DNA of 64,000 nt. It comes from DHVE2 group archaeon. GTDB taxonomy: Archaea > Thermoplasmatota > Thermoplasmata > Thermoplasmatales > Aciduliprofundaceae. A program made the position numbers and the translations under genes. The stretch covers positions 176,637 through 240,636 of the forward strand of contig JALVVV010000055.1 of NCBI GenBank assembly GCA_027023265.1. Direction: 5' to 3'. Each line of letters opens with the position of its first letter. Position 1 is the first letter of the stretch. Under the pieces are notes generated by a model. The model did not search any database, was not told the DNA's origin, and worked only from the letters and a program-made list of their open reading frames with translations. Positions 43,280 through 52,271 of this stretch are shown piece after piece.

Positions 43280-43780
43280 TTAAAGGAGTTCCCTTGCTTT
43301 GATAAGGGATACGAGTTCTACATTATTTTCATTCAGGGTTTCAGCCCCGCCCTCCTCTCGATCTACCACTGCAATCACTCTATTTACCTTCAGCCCCATC
43401 TCTCTTAGTATCTTCACGGCCCGAAGTACAGAGCCGCCCGTGGTTACCACATCTTCCACAATGTCCACGGTCATCCCTTTCTCAAAATCCCCTTCTATGA
43501 GTTTTGATGTTCCATACCCTTTCTTTTCCTTGCGAATTATGAGGTAATCCCTTTTTGATTTCACCGCGGTTATTGCAGCAAGGGGCACCGCACCCAGTTC
43601 AACCCCCGCAATGATATCTCCTTTCACATGCTCTGCCAAAAGCTCTCCCATGATCTCAAGAATTTCGTGTTTGGTGCTGGCCTTTTTAATATCTATGTAG
43701 TACTTGCTCTTCTTTCCGGATGCAAGTGTAAAATCCCCGAATTTTATGGCTCCACATTCAACAAGCTTCTCTTTCAGCAT
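43280..43780 (-). CDS. pyrE: Orotate phosphoribosyltransferase
   Basis: 166 residues from ATG 43780, preceded at about 26 nt by a TATA-like CATATTTTTATTT; the frame's first start is a TTG. Makes OMP from orotate and PRPP. The PRPP loop VDIVEDVVTTGGSVLRAV, the catalytic-loop lysines (RKEKKGYG) and the FTLASGKKSKYYIDIK start are clear. It stands apart from pyrDK at 14.5-16.2 kb and converges on the GPN GTPase gene. Confidence 0.92.
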   Translation of the reverse strand: MLKEKLVECGAIKFGDFTLASGKKSKYYIDIKKASTKHEILEIMGELLAEHVKGDIIAGVELGAVPLAAITAVKSKRDYLIIRKEKKGYGTSKLIEGDFEKGMTVDIVEDVVTTGGSVLRAVKILREMGLKVNRVIAVVDREEGGAETLNENNVELVSLIKARELL

Positions 43781-43967
43781 AGTGGGTGAATGTAATGCCA
43801 AATAAAAATATGATTATTTCTCGTACTCTCTTGTAATCGCAAATTTTTGCAATAGAAAAAAATTGGTTATATTTGCGAGCAGAATAAATTGGATAAAATA
43901 CCACTGGGTAGGCAAAATTACAAAGAATTTTTGCGAGAAAGCAAGCATCTATTATAAAAGGAAATGA

Positions 43968-44047
43968 ACCGGGCGGGATGTTCGACATCAAGAGAACATA
44001 CGCCTGGTATACGAGTGAGCGAAGCGAAGGAGTGGACCGGGCGGGAT
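43968..44047. repeat. 12-bp direct repeat of the tRNA-Ala 3' end
   Basis: ACCGGGCGGGAT occurs at 43968-43979 and at 44036-44047, the latter inside the 3' part of tRNA-Ala. Partial copies of a tRNA 3' end beside the gene are the usual footprint of tyrosine-recombinase integration. The 56 bases between hold no gene, so if real this would be a scar. Confidence 0.3.
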
Positions 44048-44106
44048 TTGAACCCGCGACCTCCACCATGCCAAGGTGGCGATCTTCCGAGCTGATCTAC
44101 CGGCCC
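44033..44106 (-). tRNA. tRNA-Ala (GGC)
   Basis: Minus-strand cloverleaf with acceptor stem GGGCCGG/CCGGTCC, anticodon stem CCACC/GGTGG around loop TTGGCAT (anticodon GGC) and T arm GCGGGTTCAAATCCCGC. No intron and no encoded CCA. A TATA-like AAATTTATATTG lies about 30 nt upstream (near 44135-44146). Confidence 0.93.
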
Positions 44107-44223
44107 TTTGAGGGTTGATTACTTTGCACAATATAAATTTTTCAGTCTGAGCTATTTGTATTCTATGGCAGAATTGCTAAAATAACAGAAAATTTAATAT
44201 CCTTTATAACGCATATAGTCGCT

Positions 44224-45507
44224 ATGCCCGTTAAAAGTGCTAAAAAAAGTTCTTTTGCAATGGGTGTGGTTATTGGTATAGCCTTTTTAGCGTTTAGCAG
44301 AAACATTGGCTGGGCACTTAACAAAGGATTTACTTTTACGATGCTGAGTGCTTATACCCAGTCCTCTTTTATAAAGGGAGTTGTTTTGGCTATAGAAGGC
44401 TTGATGGGTGTAATTGTTCCACCACTCGTGGGCTGGTACAGCGATAGAATATTTACCCGGCGTGGCAGGAGGAAGCCCTTTGTCCTTGTTGGAGGAATCC
44501 TTGCTGGTACATCTTTGCTGTTAGCTTATATGGCCTATTCGCAGGGCTGGTTCTTCGAGATGTTCCTCTTTTTCATCTCGTTCTTTTACTTCTCAATGCA
44601 TCTTTACACTGCGCCTTTCAGGGCACTCATGCCCGACTTGATAAAAAGTGGTTTGCGCGGCAAAGCAAGTGGCGTTATAACTATGTTCGAGGTTATAGGT
44701 AGCCTGACCGGGTTCATTGTGGGTGCTATATTGTGGAGCATTGACCCTGTTTATACCTTTGCGATGGGGTTTTTGCTTATACCCATGGGCTCCCTTTTAA
44801 CATACAGTTCCATTGAGGAACATGAATTAGAGACGGAGAGACTGGACAAGGTGCTAAATGAAGGTATCATTGATTATGCCAGACGCATGTTTCATGAGGT
44901 TGATACAATAAAATTCTACACTGCCCAAACTTTCTGGTGGATGGGCTTTGAGTTTATCGGTATGTTTTTCATCGGAATTGCGGCACAGATTCTTTTGGGC
45001 TCGCCCTCAGAGGATAATATAAAGAAAATAACGTCTTCTGCGGTTATTCTGCTGGGTATTTTTAACATAGCTGCGGTATTCACGGCTCTGCCTGGGGGAC
45101 TGATATACGACAAGATAGGAAGGAAGATGGCAATAATTTTAGGTGATGTGGTGTTTGGTATTTCCATCTTTGCAGGAATGTTTGTTCATACGTACATGGG
45201 CGTACTTTTGATTATGATTGTAGCTGGATTTGGCTGGGGAATACTTCTTTCTGCGTCGTATCCTGTAATTGGAGATTTGCTAAGCAAGTATCGTAGGGAA
45301 GAATTCAATGGTAGATATTACGGCCTGTTTGAAGCGTCAAGAAGCTTACCTATCCTTCTTGCTGGCTGGGTGGGCGGTGCAATAGTAATGTTTGCAGGCA
45401 ATGACTACATTGTTCTGTTTCCGGCGTCTGCCATAATTGTTCTGCTGGCAGTTCCCATAATTGCAACGATGAAGAATCTGGATAAAAAGAAGGAGGCGAG
45501 GGCTTAA
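44224..45507 (+). CDS. MFS transporter, glycoside-pentoside-hexuronide/sucrose type
   Basis: 427 residues with twelve membrane helices. The loop after helix 2 (GWYSDRIFTRRGRRKPFVLVGG) is the D-R-x-G-R-R-(K/R)-P motif of the GPH/SUT-like branch, repeated weakly in the second half (GLIYDKIGRKMA). Likely a proton- or sodium-coupled sugar or metabolite importer. An AT-rich TTTAATATCCTTTATAAC gives a plausible leaderless start at 44224. The stop overlaps the hydrolase start (TAATG). Confidence 0.8.
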   Translation: MPVKSAKKSSFAMGVVIGIAFLAFSRNIGWALNKGFTFTMLSAYTQSSFIKGVVLAIEGLMGVIVPPLVGWYSDRIFTRRGRRKPFVLVGGILAGTSLLLAYMAYSQGWFFEMFLFFISFFYFSMHLYTAPFRALMPDLIKSGLRGKASGVITMFEVIGSLTGFIVGAILWSIDPVYTFAMGFLLIPMGSLLTYSSIEEHELETERLDKVLNEGIIDYARRMFHEVDTIKFYTAQTFWWMGFEFIGMFFIGIAAQILLGSPSEDNIKKITSSAVILLGIFNIAAVFTALPGGLIYDKIGRKMAIILGDVVFGISIFAGMFVHTYMGVLLIMIVAGFGWGILLSASYPVIGDLLSKYRREEFNGRYYGLFEASRSLPILLAGWVGGAIVMFAGNDYIVLFPASAIIVLLAVPIIATMKNLDKKKEARA

Positions 45508-46358
45508 TGCCCTTGTGGATACTTGCGTTAATAATAGCTTTTATTTTATCCTTTATTATTGCCTTTTTCGCTTACGTCGCTTACAGAATGGCAAAGCCGC
45601 CCAGGGAAATTGGGGACTGGACACCTCAGGATTTTGGTTTGAAATATACCCCTTTTGAAGTTGAGAATAAAGATGGATTGAAGATAAGAGGATGGTTCAT
45701 AAATAAAAATTCCAACAGAACAATTTTTTTGCTCCACGGTTATACAGTTAGCAGGTGGACATTTTACATAAAAAAGATGGTGGAGTTTCTAAAGGATGAG
45801 CCTTATAACCTGGTGCTCTTTGATTTCAGAGCACATGGGGAGAGCGAGGGAAAGTACAGCACGGTAGGTGATAAGGAGATAGAAGATTTTAGAGCAGTGC
45901 TAAATAAGTTTGCCACGGAAAGAAATTGCGTGATTGGCTATTCCATGGGCGGTATCATTGCGATACGGTCATTATTAGAAGATAAGGTGAGTTGTGCTAT
46001 TGCGGATAGTCCTCCGATAATGATGGACAGGACTGGAAAAAGGGGCTTAAAATATTTTGCGAATTTGCCTCAGTGGATATACTATTTTTCCAAGCCATTT
46101 TTTTATTTGTTTACAGGTGGGAAGACGATAAATGTTTTGGAACTTGCCGAGATGATAAATAAACCCCTTCTGCTCATTGAAGGGGAGTACGATCCCCTGG
46201 TAAAAATAGGTGAAGTTCTTGAGTTTCACAAGAGGAATAGCAAGGTTAATCGGAACGTGTCCCTGTGGATAAATTCCGGGGCACATGTTCGCGGTATAGT
46301 TGCAGATGAAGATGAATACAGGAGCAGAGTGATGGAATTTATAAGAGAGCATGCATGA
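45507..46358 (+). CDS. Membrane-anchored alpha/beta hydrolase
   Basis: 283 residues. An N-terminal helix (LWILALIIAFILSFIIAFFAYV) anchors a serine hydrolase domain: oxyanion segment FLLHGYTVSRW, nucleophile elbow GYSMGG near residue 147, acid EGEYDPLVK and His in SGAHVRG. Similar to the BAAT/Abhydrolase_1 peptidase-like family. The start overlaps the stop of the MFS gene, so both are in one operon. Substrate unknown. Confidence 0.8.
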   Translation: MPLWILALIIAFILSFIIAFFAYVAYRMAKPPREIGDWTPQDFGLKYTPFEVENKDGLKIRGWFINKNSNRTIFLLHGYTVSRWTFYIKKMVEFLKDEPYNLVLFDFRAHGESEGKYSTVGDKEIEDFRAVLNKFATERNCVIGYSMGGIIAIRSLLEDKVSCAIADSPPIMMDRTGKRGLKYFANLPQWIYYFSKPFFYLFTGGKTINVLELAEMINKPLLLIEGEYDPLVKIGEVLEFHKRNSKVNRNVSLWINSGAHVRGIVADEDEYRSRVMEFIREHA

Positions 46359-46373
46359 ATGGAGGTAAGTGGT

Positions 46374-46781
46374 ATGAAAATCAAGCATGTGCATGTGGCT
46401 CGAATACCCGAGGATTCTGATTTGGTAGAGGGAATTGTAAGGTACTGCGTTAAAAAGGGAATAAAGTGCGGCTCGGTGAATGTCATCGGTGCGCTGAAAA
46501 ATGCGGAATTAGGATTTTTCAACAAAGATAGTGGTGAATATGAGAGAAAGAGCGTGAATGAGCAGTGCGAACTTCTGTCCGGGGTGGGAAACATATCCAA
46601 TATTAACGAGAAAACATTTTTGCATCTTCATGTTGTGCTGGGTAAAAGCGATTTCTCCGTTACCGGAGGTCACCTGATTCACGGCAAGGTTTATGTCGCT
46701 GAGGTGATAATACACGAGTACGATGGAAAATGCCCGCGCATGAAGCACGGAGCGTTGAATTTGTGGGATGCAGAGCGTTAG
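46374..46781 (+). CDS. PPC/DUF296 domain protein
   Basis: 135 residues from ATG 46374, which follows GGAGGT by seven bases; ATG 46359 lies just before that ribosome site. The sequence (LVEGIVRYCVKKGIKCGSVNVIGALKNAELGF, LHLHVVLGKSDFSVTGGHLIHGKV) is a full PPC domain with the metal-binding histidines of the family. Plant homologues bind AT-rich DNA; the prokaryotic role is not established. Confidence 0.85.
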   Translation: MKIKHVHVARIPEDSDLVEGIVRYCVKKGIKCGSVNVIGALKNAELGFFNKDSGEYERKSVNEQCELLSGVGNISNINEKTFLHLHVVLGKSDFSVTGGHLIHGKVYVAEVIIHEYDGKCPRMKHGALNLWDAER

Positions 46782-47695
46782 TCCTTTTTCACTTTTATCA
46801 CGAATTCTTCAAGGTCATGTGGAATACTCACTTCTTTGAATATTTTTTTTGCCTCTTTTTCAAGTGTATCTGTGCTCCGGTATCTCGGGCTTATGTGAAC
46901 CAATATTAATTTTCTAACCCCTGCTTTTTTTGCAATCTCTGCAGCCTGTCTTGCCGACGAGTGCCCGTACCTGTTCATTTGCTCTTCTAACGTGCCATCA
47001 ACTGTTGCTTCGTGAATGAGAACATCGGCGTTTCTTGCAAATTCTACCATTTCATCAAAAGGCGCGGTATCTCCACTGTAAACAACCACCCGGCCATGCC
47101 TTGTTCCTCCATACACATCGTCTATTGTTATTTTCTTTCCGTTTTGCTCTATGCTTCCTTCTCTTCTGAGTTTTTCCAGTACTTTGCTATCCAGCCCTAA
47201 TTTTTCTGCTTTTTTGCGGTCTATTCTGGGTATGTCTTTCTCCTCAAATCTGTACGCAAGGGTGTATACCGGGTGCTTTGTTCTAATCGCAGATATCCTG
47301 TAATCTCCAAAGTCTATCGTGTCTCCAGAGTTCATCTCGTAGAGGGATATTGGAAAACTGAGTGAGTAATATCCTATGGATAAATAAGAGGTTAACATGG
47401 ATGCGGTTCCAGGTGGCCCATATATTTCCAGAGGTTCTTTTCTGTTGTTAAGAACCATTGTTTGTACAAGTCCGGCCAATCCTAAAAAATGGTCGCCGTG
47501 AAAGTGTGATATGAATATCCTTTTAATTTTCATGAAACTGACGTTGGTTTTCATCATCTGCCGCTGAGTTCCCTCCCCGCAATCAAACAACAAAACTTCC
47601 CCATCTACCTGGAGCGCAAATGACATCACATTTCTCTCCGGAGATGGCCAGGAGCCTCCTGTACCGAAAAACACTATTCTCACAGTCGAAGCCAT
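46778..47695 (-). CDS. rnz: Ribonuclease Z
   Basis: 305 residues. Metallo-beta-lactamase fold nuclease that trims tRNA 3' trailers. Metal motif SHFHGDHFLGLAGL near residue 60, GGSWPSPERN at the start, VVYSGDTAPFDEM and the family's C-terminal VLIHEAT and LVHISPRY motifs are complete. Predicted leaderless (AATATATG about 26 nt before ATG 47695). It overlaps the convergent PPC gene end by four bases. Confidence 0.92.
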   Translation of the reverse strand: MASTVRIVFFGTGGSWPSPERNVMSFALQVDGEVLLFDCGEGTQRQMMKTNVSFMKIKRIFISHFHGDHFLGLAGLVQTMVLNNRKEPLEIYGPPGTASMLTSYLSIGYYSLSFPISLYEMNSGDTIDFGDYRISAIRTKHPVYTLAYRFEEKDIPRIDRKKAEKLGLDSKVLEKLRREGSIEQNGKKITIDDVYGGTRHGRVVVYSGDTAPFDEMVEFARNADVLIHEATVDGTLEEQMNRYGHSSARQAAEIAKKAGVRKLILVHISPRYRSTDTLEKEAKKIFKEVSIPHDLEEFVIKVKKD

Positions 47696-47768
47696 AAATG
47701 GATATCAAAATCATATATTAAAAAACATCCATAGGAAGTTTTATCATTTGGTTTTGCATGCAATAATT

Positions 47769-49625
47769 ATGAAACTGAAGTTAGACGATATGTACAGGAT
47801 TAAGATGCCCGGAGACCTGGAGATTTCTCCAGATGGTAAAATAATTGCTTATACTGTGGGGCGGATGGACAGGAAAATGAATGAGTACGTGTCAAGAATT
47901 TACATATACGATGGAAAAATAAGGGCTTTTACCACGGGTCCAAAGGACGTGGCTCCAAAGTTTACTCGGGATGGAAAGTACCTTATTTATTATCGCACTT
48001 TAAAAGAGGGTGGAGAGCTCAGGAGAATATCTTTACATGGTGGTGAATCAGAGTTAGTGGCGAAGCTGAATAATGGTGCGTCATCCATTAAGGTTGATGG
48101 TGGATACGTTTACTTCATGTCCAGTATTAAAGAAAAATCTGATGATGATGTTAAAAGAATTGAGAGAATACCTTTTTACTTTAACGGTGTGGGATTTTTG
48201 CATAATAGAAAGACTCAGATTTTTAGGGTACCTGTAAAGGGTGGCAAGGTGGAAAAACTTACAAGTGAGGAAAATCCCATAGGTGACTTTGATGTTCTGA
48301 ATGGAACCATAGTTTATTCAGTGTCTGAAAATGAAAAAGAGCCATTCATGGAGTCCCTGTACCTGCTAGAAAATGGCAAAAAAAGGAAAATATCGGATAG
48401 GGATGCCAGTATATCTTCATTCAATATAAGTCCCAGCGGTAGAAAAATAGCGGTGTTTTTGAGATTTTACGAAAAGGGATATGCAGAGGATCCTAAGCTT
48501 TACTTTATTGATTTGAAAGAGGGTAAATACACCCTGGCATGTGAGGAACCAATCTCCTTCGGTAGGTCATTGAACTCTGACTCGAGATTCGGATCGGCTC
48601 GTGTGATGCAGTGGATTAACGATGAAGAGCTTCTTTTTGTAGCCACTATCAGTGGGAAACAGGAGTTGATGATTTACACACGGGGCAAGTTTTACAACTT
48701 TGTTGGGGGAGAAAGAAGTATTGAAAGTTTCTCTTACGTAGATGGAAAACTCGTGTTCATGGCGCAGGAGATGAATAGTCCTGGTGAGATTTACGTTAAA
48801 ACAAATAGAGAGAGAAGGATAACAAATATGAACAGGTATTTTGAAAAGTTGCCAAGAGGTGAGAAATTCTCTTTTGTGACCAGTGATGGAGACACAGTAG
48901 AAGGATGGATTTTAATTCCAGAAGGTAATGGGCCTCATCCTGCAGTTTTAGAAATTCACGGTGGACCAAAAACTTCATATGGTCACGCATTTATGTTTGA
49001 GTTTTATTATCTTTTGTCACAGGGTTTTGCTGTAATATTCACAAATCCACGTGGCTCTTCTGGATATGGTGATGATTTCGCTTTGAGAATTCGCGGAGAA
49101 TTTGGTAAAAGAGATTACGAAGATTTAATTGAAGCCATAGAGTACGTGAAGGCCAATTATCCAGTTGACCCTGAGAGATTATTTGTAACAGGTGGCTCGT
49201 ACGGAGGGTTCATGACAAACTGGATTGTTGGGCACACTTCAATTTTCAGGGCGGCTGTTACTCAGAGAAGCATCAGCAATCAGTTATCATTCTGGGGCAC
49301 CAGCGATATAGGCCCGTGGTTCAATCGCGATTATATCGGTGCCGGTAAAGACCTCTGGGACGGGTTTGAAGCTTACTGGGAAATGAGCCCCCTTAAGTAT
49401 GCAAAGGGCGTTAAAACACCCCTTCTGATAATTCACAGTCTTGAGGATTACCGCTGTCCAGTTAGCGAAGCTTACCAGTTATTCTATGCACTTAAAATGA
49501 ACGATGTACCCACAAAGCTTGTTCTTTTTCCTGGGGAGAACCACGACCTTTCAAGAAGCGGAAAGCCGAAGCACAGAGAAATCAGATTGCGAGAAATTGC
49601 CGATTGGTTTAAAAAATATGTTTGA
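47769..49625 (+). CDS. Prolyl oligopeptidase-family peptidase (S9, acylaminoacyl-peptidase-like)
   Basis: 618 residues from ATG 47769, about 26 nt after AGTTTTATCATT; two earlier starts in frame are less likely. N-terminal WD40-like beta-propeller repeats (LEISPDGKIIAYT, PKFTRDGKYLIYY, FNISPSGRKIAVF) gate the C-terminal hydrolase domain. The nucleophile is in FVTGGSYGGFMTNW, the acid in HSLEDYRCPVSEA and the His in PGENHDLSRSG. Cytoplasmic; cleaves short peptides or removes acylated residues. Confidence 0.9.
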   Translation: MKLKLDDMYRIKMPGDLEISPDGKIIAYTVGRMDRKMNEYVSRIYIYDGKIRAFTTGPKDVAPKFTRDGKYLIYYRTLKEGGELRRISLHGGESELVAKLNNGASSIKVDGGYVYFMSSIKEKSDDDVKRIERIPFYFNGVGFLHNRKTQIFRVPVKGGKVEKLTSEENPIGDFDVLNGTIVYSVSENEKEPFMESLYLLENGKKRKISDRDASISSFNISPSGRKIAVFLRFYEKGYAEDPKLYFIDLKEGKYTLACEEPISFGRSLNSDSRFGSARVMQWINDEELLFVATISGKQELMIYTRGKFYNFVGGERSIESFSYVDGKLVFMAQEMNSPGEIYVKTNRERRITNMNRYFEKLPRGEKFSFVTSDGDTVEGWILIPEGNGPHPAVLEIHGGPKTSYGHAFMFEFYYLLSQGFAVIFTNPRGSSGYGDDFALRIRGEFGKRDYEDLIEAIEYVKANYPVDPERLFVTGGSYGGFMTNWIVGHTSIFRAAVTQRSISNQLSFWGTSDIGPWFNRDYIGAGKDLWDGFEAYWEMSPLKYAKGVKTPLLIIHSLEDYRCPVSEAYQLFYALKMNDVPTKLVLFPGENHDLSRSGKPKHREIRLREIADWFKKYV

Positions 49626-49638
49626 TCAAAAATCCAAG

Positions 49639-49749
49639 TGGGGCCGTCGAGATTTGAACTCGAGTTTCCGGCTTTTCCGGTCGGCGCATCACTTATTTGA
49701 ATGCACCCTCACCCGAAGCCGGAAGGATGCCAAGCTACCCCACGGCCCC
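49639..49749 (-). tRNA. tRNA-Pro (CGG) with intron
   Basis: Minus strand. Acceptor stem GGGGCCG/CGGCCCC, D arm GGGTAGCTTGGCATCC, anticodon stem CCGGC/GCCGG and T arm CTCGAGTTCAAATCTCGA. After loop bases TTCGGG the helix is interrupted by about 38 nt (roughly 49674-49711), the canonical 37/38 site of archaeal tRNA introns; GTGCAT/ATGCGC pairs within the intron. The exact 3' splice base is uncertain by one. Confidence 0.9.
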
Positions 49750-49813
49750 ATGTTATATCCCGGGAGGGAACGACAACCACCTCATCGCTCAGTGGTGCCG
49801 GTTTCTCCCGGAA

Positions 49814-49887
49814 GTGGGCCCGCCCGGGTTTGAACCGGGGATCTTCGCCTTGTAAGGGCGACGTCATAACCACTAGACCACGGGCCC
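49814..49887 (-). tRNA. tRNA-Val (UAC)
   Basis: Minus strand. Acceptor GGGCCCG/CGGGCCC, anticodon stem TCGCC/GGCGA around CTTACAA (anticodon TAC) and T arm CCCGGTTCAAACCCGGG. It lies 64 nt upstream of tRNA-Pro on the same strand and probably shares its transcript; a TTAAATACC element is about 25 nt ahead. Confidence 0.93.
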
Positions 49888-49975
49888 TTGTGATGTGATA
49901 GAAATCGGGTATTTAAGATTTACCGGAAAAAAGAGAAAAAAATATTGTGATTTTTCTGTATATTTACCCTGCCAT

Positions 49976-50386
49976 TTAAGGTGGCGGTGGTGGCGGAGGA
50001 TACTCGGCACCCTGCTTGGATTGTATTCCACTCAAATTGTCGTATTTCAGGTACGCTATTAACAGGAATATTCCCGGCAAAAACCCGCCAAAGAGAATGG
50101 ATACAATCATCCAAACCAGTGTTTTGCTTTTTGCAGCTTCATATTGTCCTTTGTCTATCATTTTATTTATGTCTTTGCACGCTCTCCATGTGAGCAGGTC
50201 TATTATCCCAAAGATTATTCCTACAATACCGATTAGGATGAGCATTGCAGGAATGCCCCAAAGGAGGTTTATGATTCCAAAGATAAGCGCTATTAATCCT
50301 CCAAGCTTCACCATGTCTTTTATGCTCTGTGCATCTGGCGGTGTTTGACCCGGGTACTGTTGATAAGGTCCGTTTTTCCCTTCCAT
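49976..50386 (-). CDS. Small membrane protein with polyproline tail
   Basis: 136 residues. An N-terminal Gln/Pro/Gly-rich stretch (GPYQQYPGQTPPDAQ), three membrane helices (GGLIALIFGIINLLWGIP, MLILIGIVGIIFGIIDLL, TLVWMIVSILFGGFLPGIFLLIAYL) and a tail of seven prolines. Helix pattern resembles DUF4190-type proteins. No function can be given. Confidence 0.7.
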   Translation of the reverse strand: MEGKNGPYQQYPGQTPPDAQSIKDMVKLGGLIALIFGIINLLWGIPAMLILIGIVGIIFGIIDLLTWRACKDINKMIDKGQYEAAKSKTLVWMIVSILFGGFLPGIFLLIAYLKYDNLSGIQSKQGAEYPPPPPPP

Positions 50387-50492
50387 GTTATCACCATATT
50401 CATTACATCATGGTAGTATAAAAGCATTTGCATAATCATAGCAGTAATAACTCATGGAAAACCGTTAAATTCCTGTAAAAATTCACAGTCCT

Positions 50493-52271
50493 ATGAAATC
50501 GAAAATAAAAGATTCCATGCTATCCCTTGACATCAACGCATGGATAAAGGAGAATAAGGATGCGATAGAGGGAGGATACATAAAGAAGATTTATCAGGTA
50601 GGCGAAAAGGAGTTTTTGTTGAAAATTTACAAAGATAAAACCAGGAGTCTGTACATCAATCTTAACGGGTTCATTTATTTTGCGGACAAGGAAACTCCGG
50701 ATACGCCGAGCATGTTTGCTATGTATCTCCGAAAAAGGTTCTCTAACAAGAGAATATTTGGATTTAGACAGCTTAACTTTGATAGAATAGTGGAGTTTGA
50801 TATGGGGGAATACGTTCTTATCGTGGAGTTATTTGGAGGGGGTAATATCATTGTAACCAAGAACGGGTTGATAGAAAGGGCGTACGTTGAAAGGGAATGG
50901 CGGCACAGGGCAATTCTAAAAGGATACGAGTATGCTGCACCCCCTGCAAAAAGAAATCCCGAGGGGGATATTGATGATATTTGTGAGGTGCTAAATAGTT
51001 CTACAAAGGACGTGGTGAGGACCATTGCCACCGAGTTTAATCTCGGAAATTACGCGGAGGAAGTATGTTATCGTGCAAATGTTGATAAAAACAAGAAGGG
51101 AGTGAGTGAGGAAGAATGTAGTAGATTGAAGTTCGCAATTAAAGATATGTTTGTGTTTGAAGGGTGCTTCCTTTACAAAGATTATTTTTCACCCGTTGAA
51201 TTGCACCACAGAGATGACCTTGTTGGAAAATATGAGTCTATGAACTCTTGTCTTGAAGAATATGCCAAAAGATTTGAGAATGGTATGTCTGGAGAGAGTA
51301 TCAAGCTGCAAGTAATAAAAGAGATGCAGCTTAAAAAGATAGAGGAGTTCAAGAGAGAGGAAGAGATAAACAGAAAGATAGGGGACACGATATATGCGCA
51401 TTTTATGGAAATTCAGGAATTGATCGAAAATGCAAGAACTGGAAAAGTCGAGCTGGAAAAGAAGGGAAAAATAAAGGTTAATTACGATGGTTTGGAATTT
51501 GAACTGGATATAACCAAGTCTCCGGGGGATAATGCCACAGTTTACTATGAAAAGGCAAAAAAGGCGAGGGAGAAAATCAAAGGAGCCATTAGTGCAATAA
51601 ATGAGATTGACGAAAAGATAAAAAAAGAAGCTAAGAAAAAGAATAAGATTAAAAAGAAAAAATCGAGACGAAGATTTTGGTTTGAAAAATACCGTTGGTT
51701 TATAAGCTCAGAGGGAATATTGGTGGTTGCAGGTAAGGATGCTAAAACCAACGAGGAAGTGGTGAAGAAGCATTTGGGGGATAAAGACCTGTACATGCAC
51801 GCGGACATACATGGTGCGCCTAGCTTGGTTATTAAGTCAGAGGGGAAAGAAATAGGAGATATAACTCTAAAAGAGGCTGCGCAGTTTGCTGTGAGCATGA
51901 GCAAGGCCTGGAACGCTGGTTTTGGAAGTATGAGTGCATACTGGGTTTATCCATCTCAGGTTAGCAAGATGGGGGAGAGCGGGGAGTATGTGGCCAGGGG
52001 CGCATGGGTTATACACGGTAAGAGAAACTACATACACAACGTTCCTTTACAGCTTGCAGTGGGGAAGATAGAGTATCAAGGAACGGAAATGCTCATGTGT
52101 GGTCCCGTTGATTCTGTAATTTCAAAGGCTGAAAAATACATAGTAATCGAGCCGGGTGATGAGAAAAAAGAGAAAATTGCCAGAGTAATTGCAGATAAAT
52201 TCGGTGAATCTCCTGATGATGTACTTCCCATTTTGCCTCCTGGAAAAACGAAAATAGTTAGAGAAACTTAA
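50493..52271 (+). CDS. NFACT/RqcH-like ribosome quality control protein
   Basis: 592 residues. N-terminal NFACT-N region (DINAWIKENKDAIEGGYIKKIYQ, LLKIYKDKTRSLYINLNG), central coiled coil (about 300-400) ending in a very Lys-rich stretch, and the NFACT-R domain (KYRWFISSEGILVVAGKDAKTNEEVV, HADIHGAPSLVI). Homologous to bacterial RqcH and eukaryotic NEMF/Rqc2, which bind stalled large subunits and extend nascent chains. A leaderless start at ATG 50493 fits TTAAATTCC at about -26. Confidence 0.9.
   Translation: MKSKIKDSMLSLDINAWIKENKDAIEGGYIKKIYQVGEKEFLLKIYKDKTRSLYINLNGFIYFADKETPDTPSMFAMYLRKRFSNKRIFGFRQLNFDRIVEFDMGEYVLIVELFGGGNIIVTKNGLIERAYVEREWRHRAILKGYEYAAPPAKRNPEGDIDDICEVLNSSTKDVVRTIATEFNLGNYAEEVCYRANVDKNKKGVSEEECSRLKFAIKDMFVFEGCFLYKDYFSPVELHHRDDLVGKYESMNSCLEEYAKRFENGMSGESIKLQVIKEMQLKKIEEFKREEEINRKIGDTIYAHFMEIQELIENARTGKVELEKKGKIKVNYDGLEFELDITKSPGDNATVYYEKAKKAREKIKGAISAINEIDEKIKKEAKKKNKIKKKKSRRRFWFEKYRWFISSEGILVVAGKDAKTNEEVVKKHLGDKDLYMHADIHGAPSLVIKSEGKEIGDITLKEAAQFAVSMSKAWNAGFGSMSAYWVYPSQVSKMGESGEYVARGAWVIHGKRNYIHNVPLQLAVGKIEYQGTEMLMCGPVDSVISKAEKYIVIEPGDEKKEKIARVIADKFGESPDDVLPILPPGKTKIVRET

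Noticed and set aside
43758..44069. Frame reading VEVAGSNPARST
   Set aside because: It is the translated T arm of tRNA-Ala, a common artefact.
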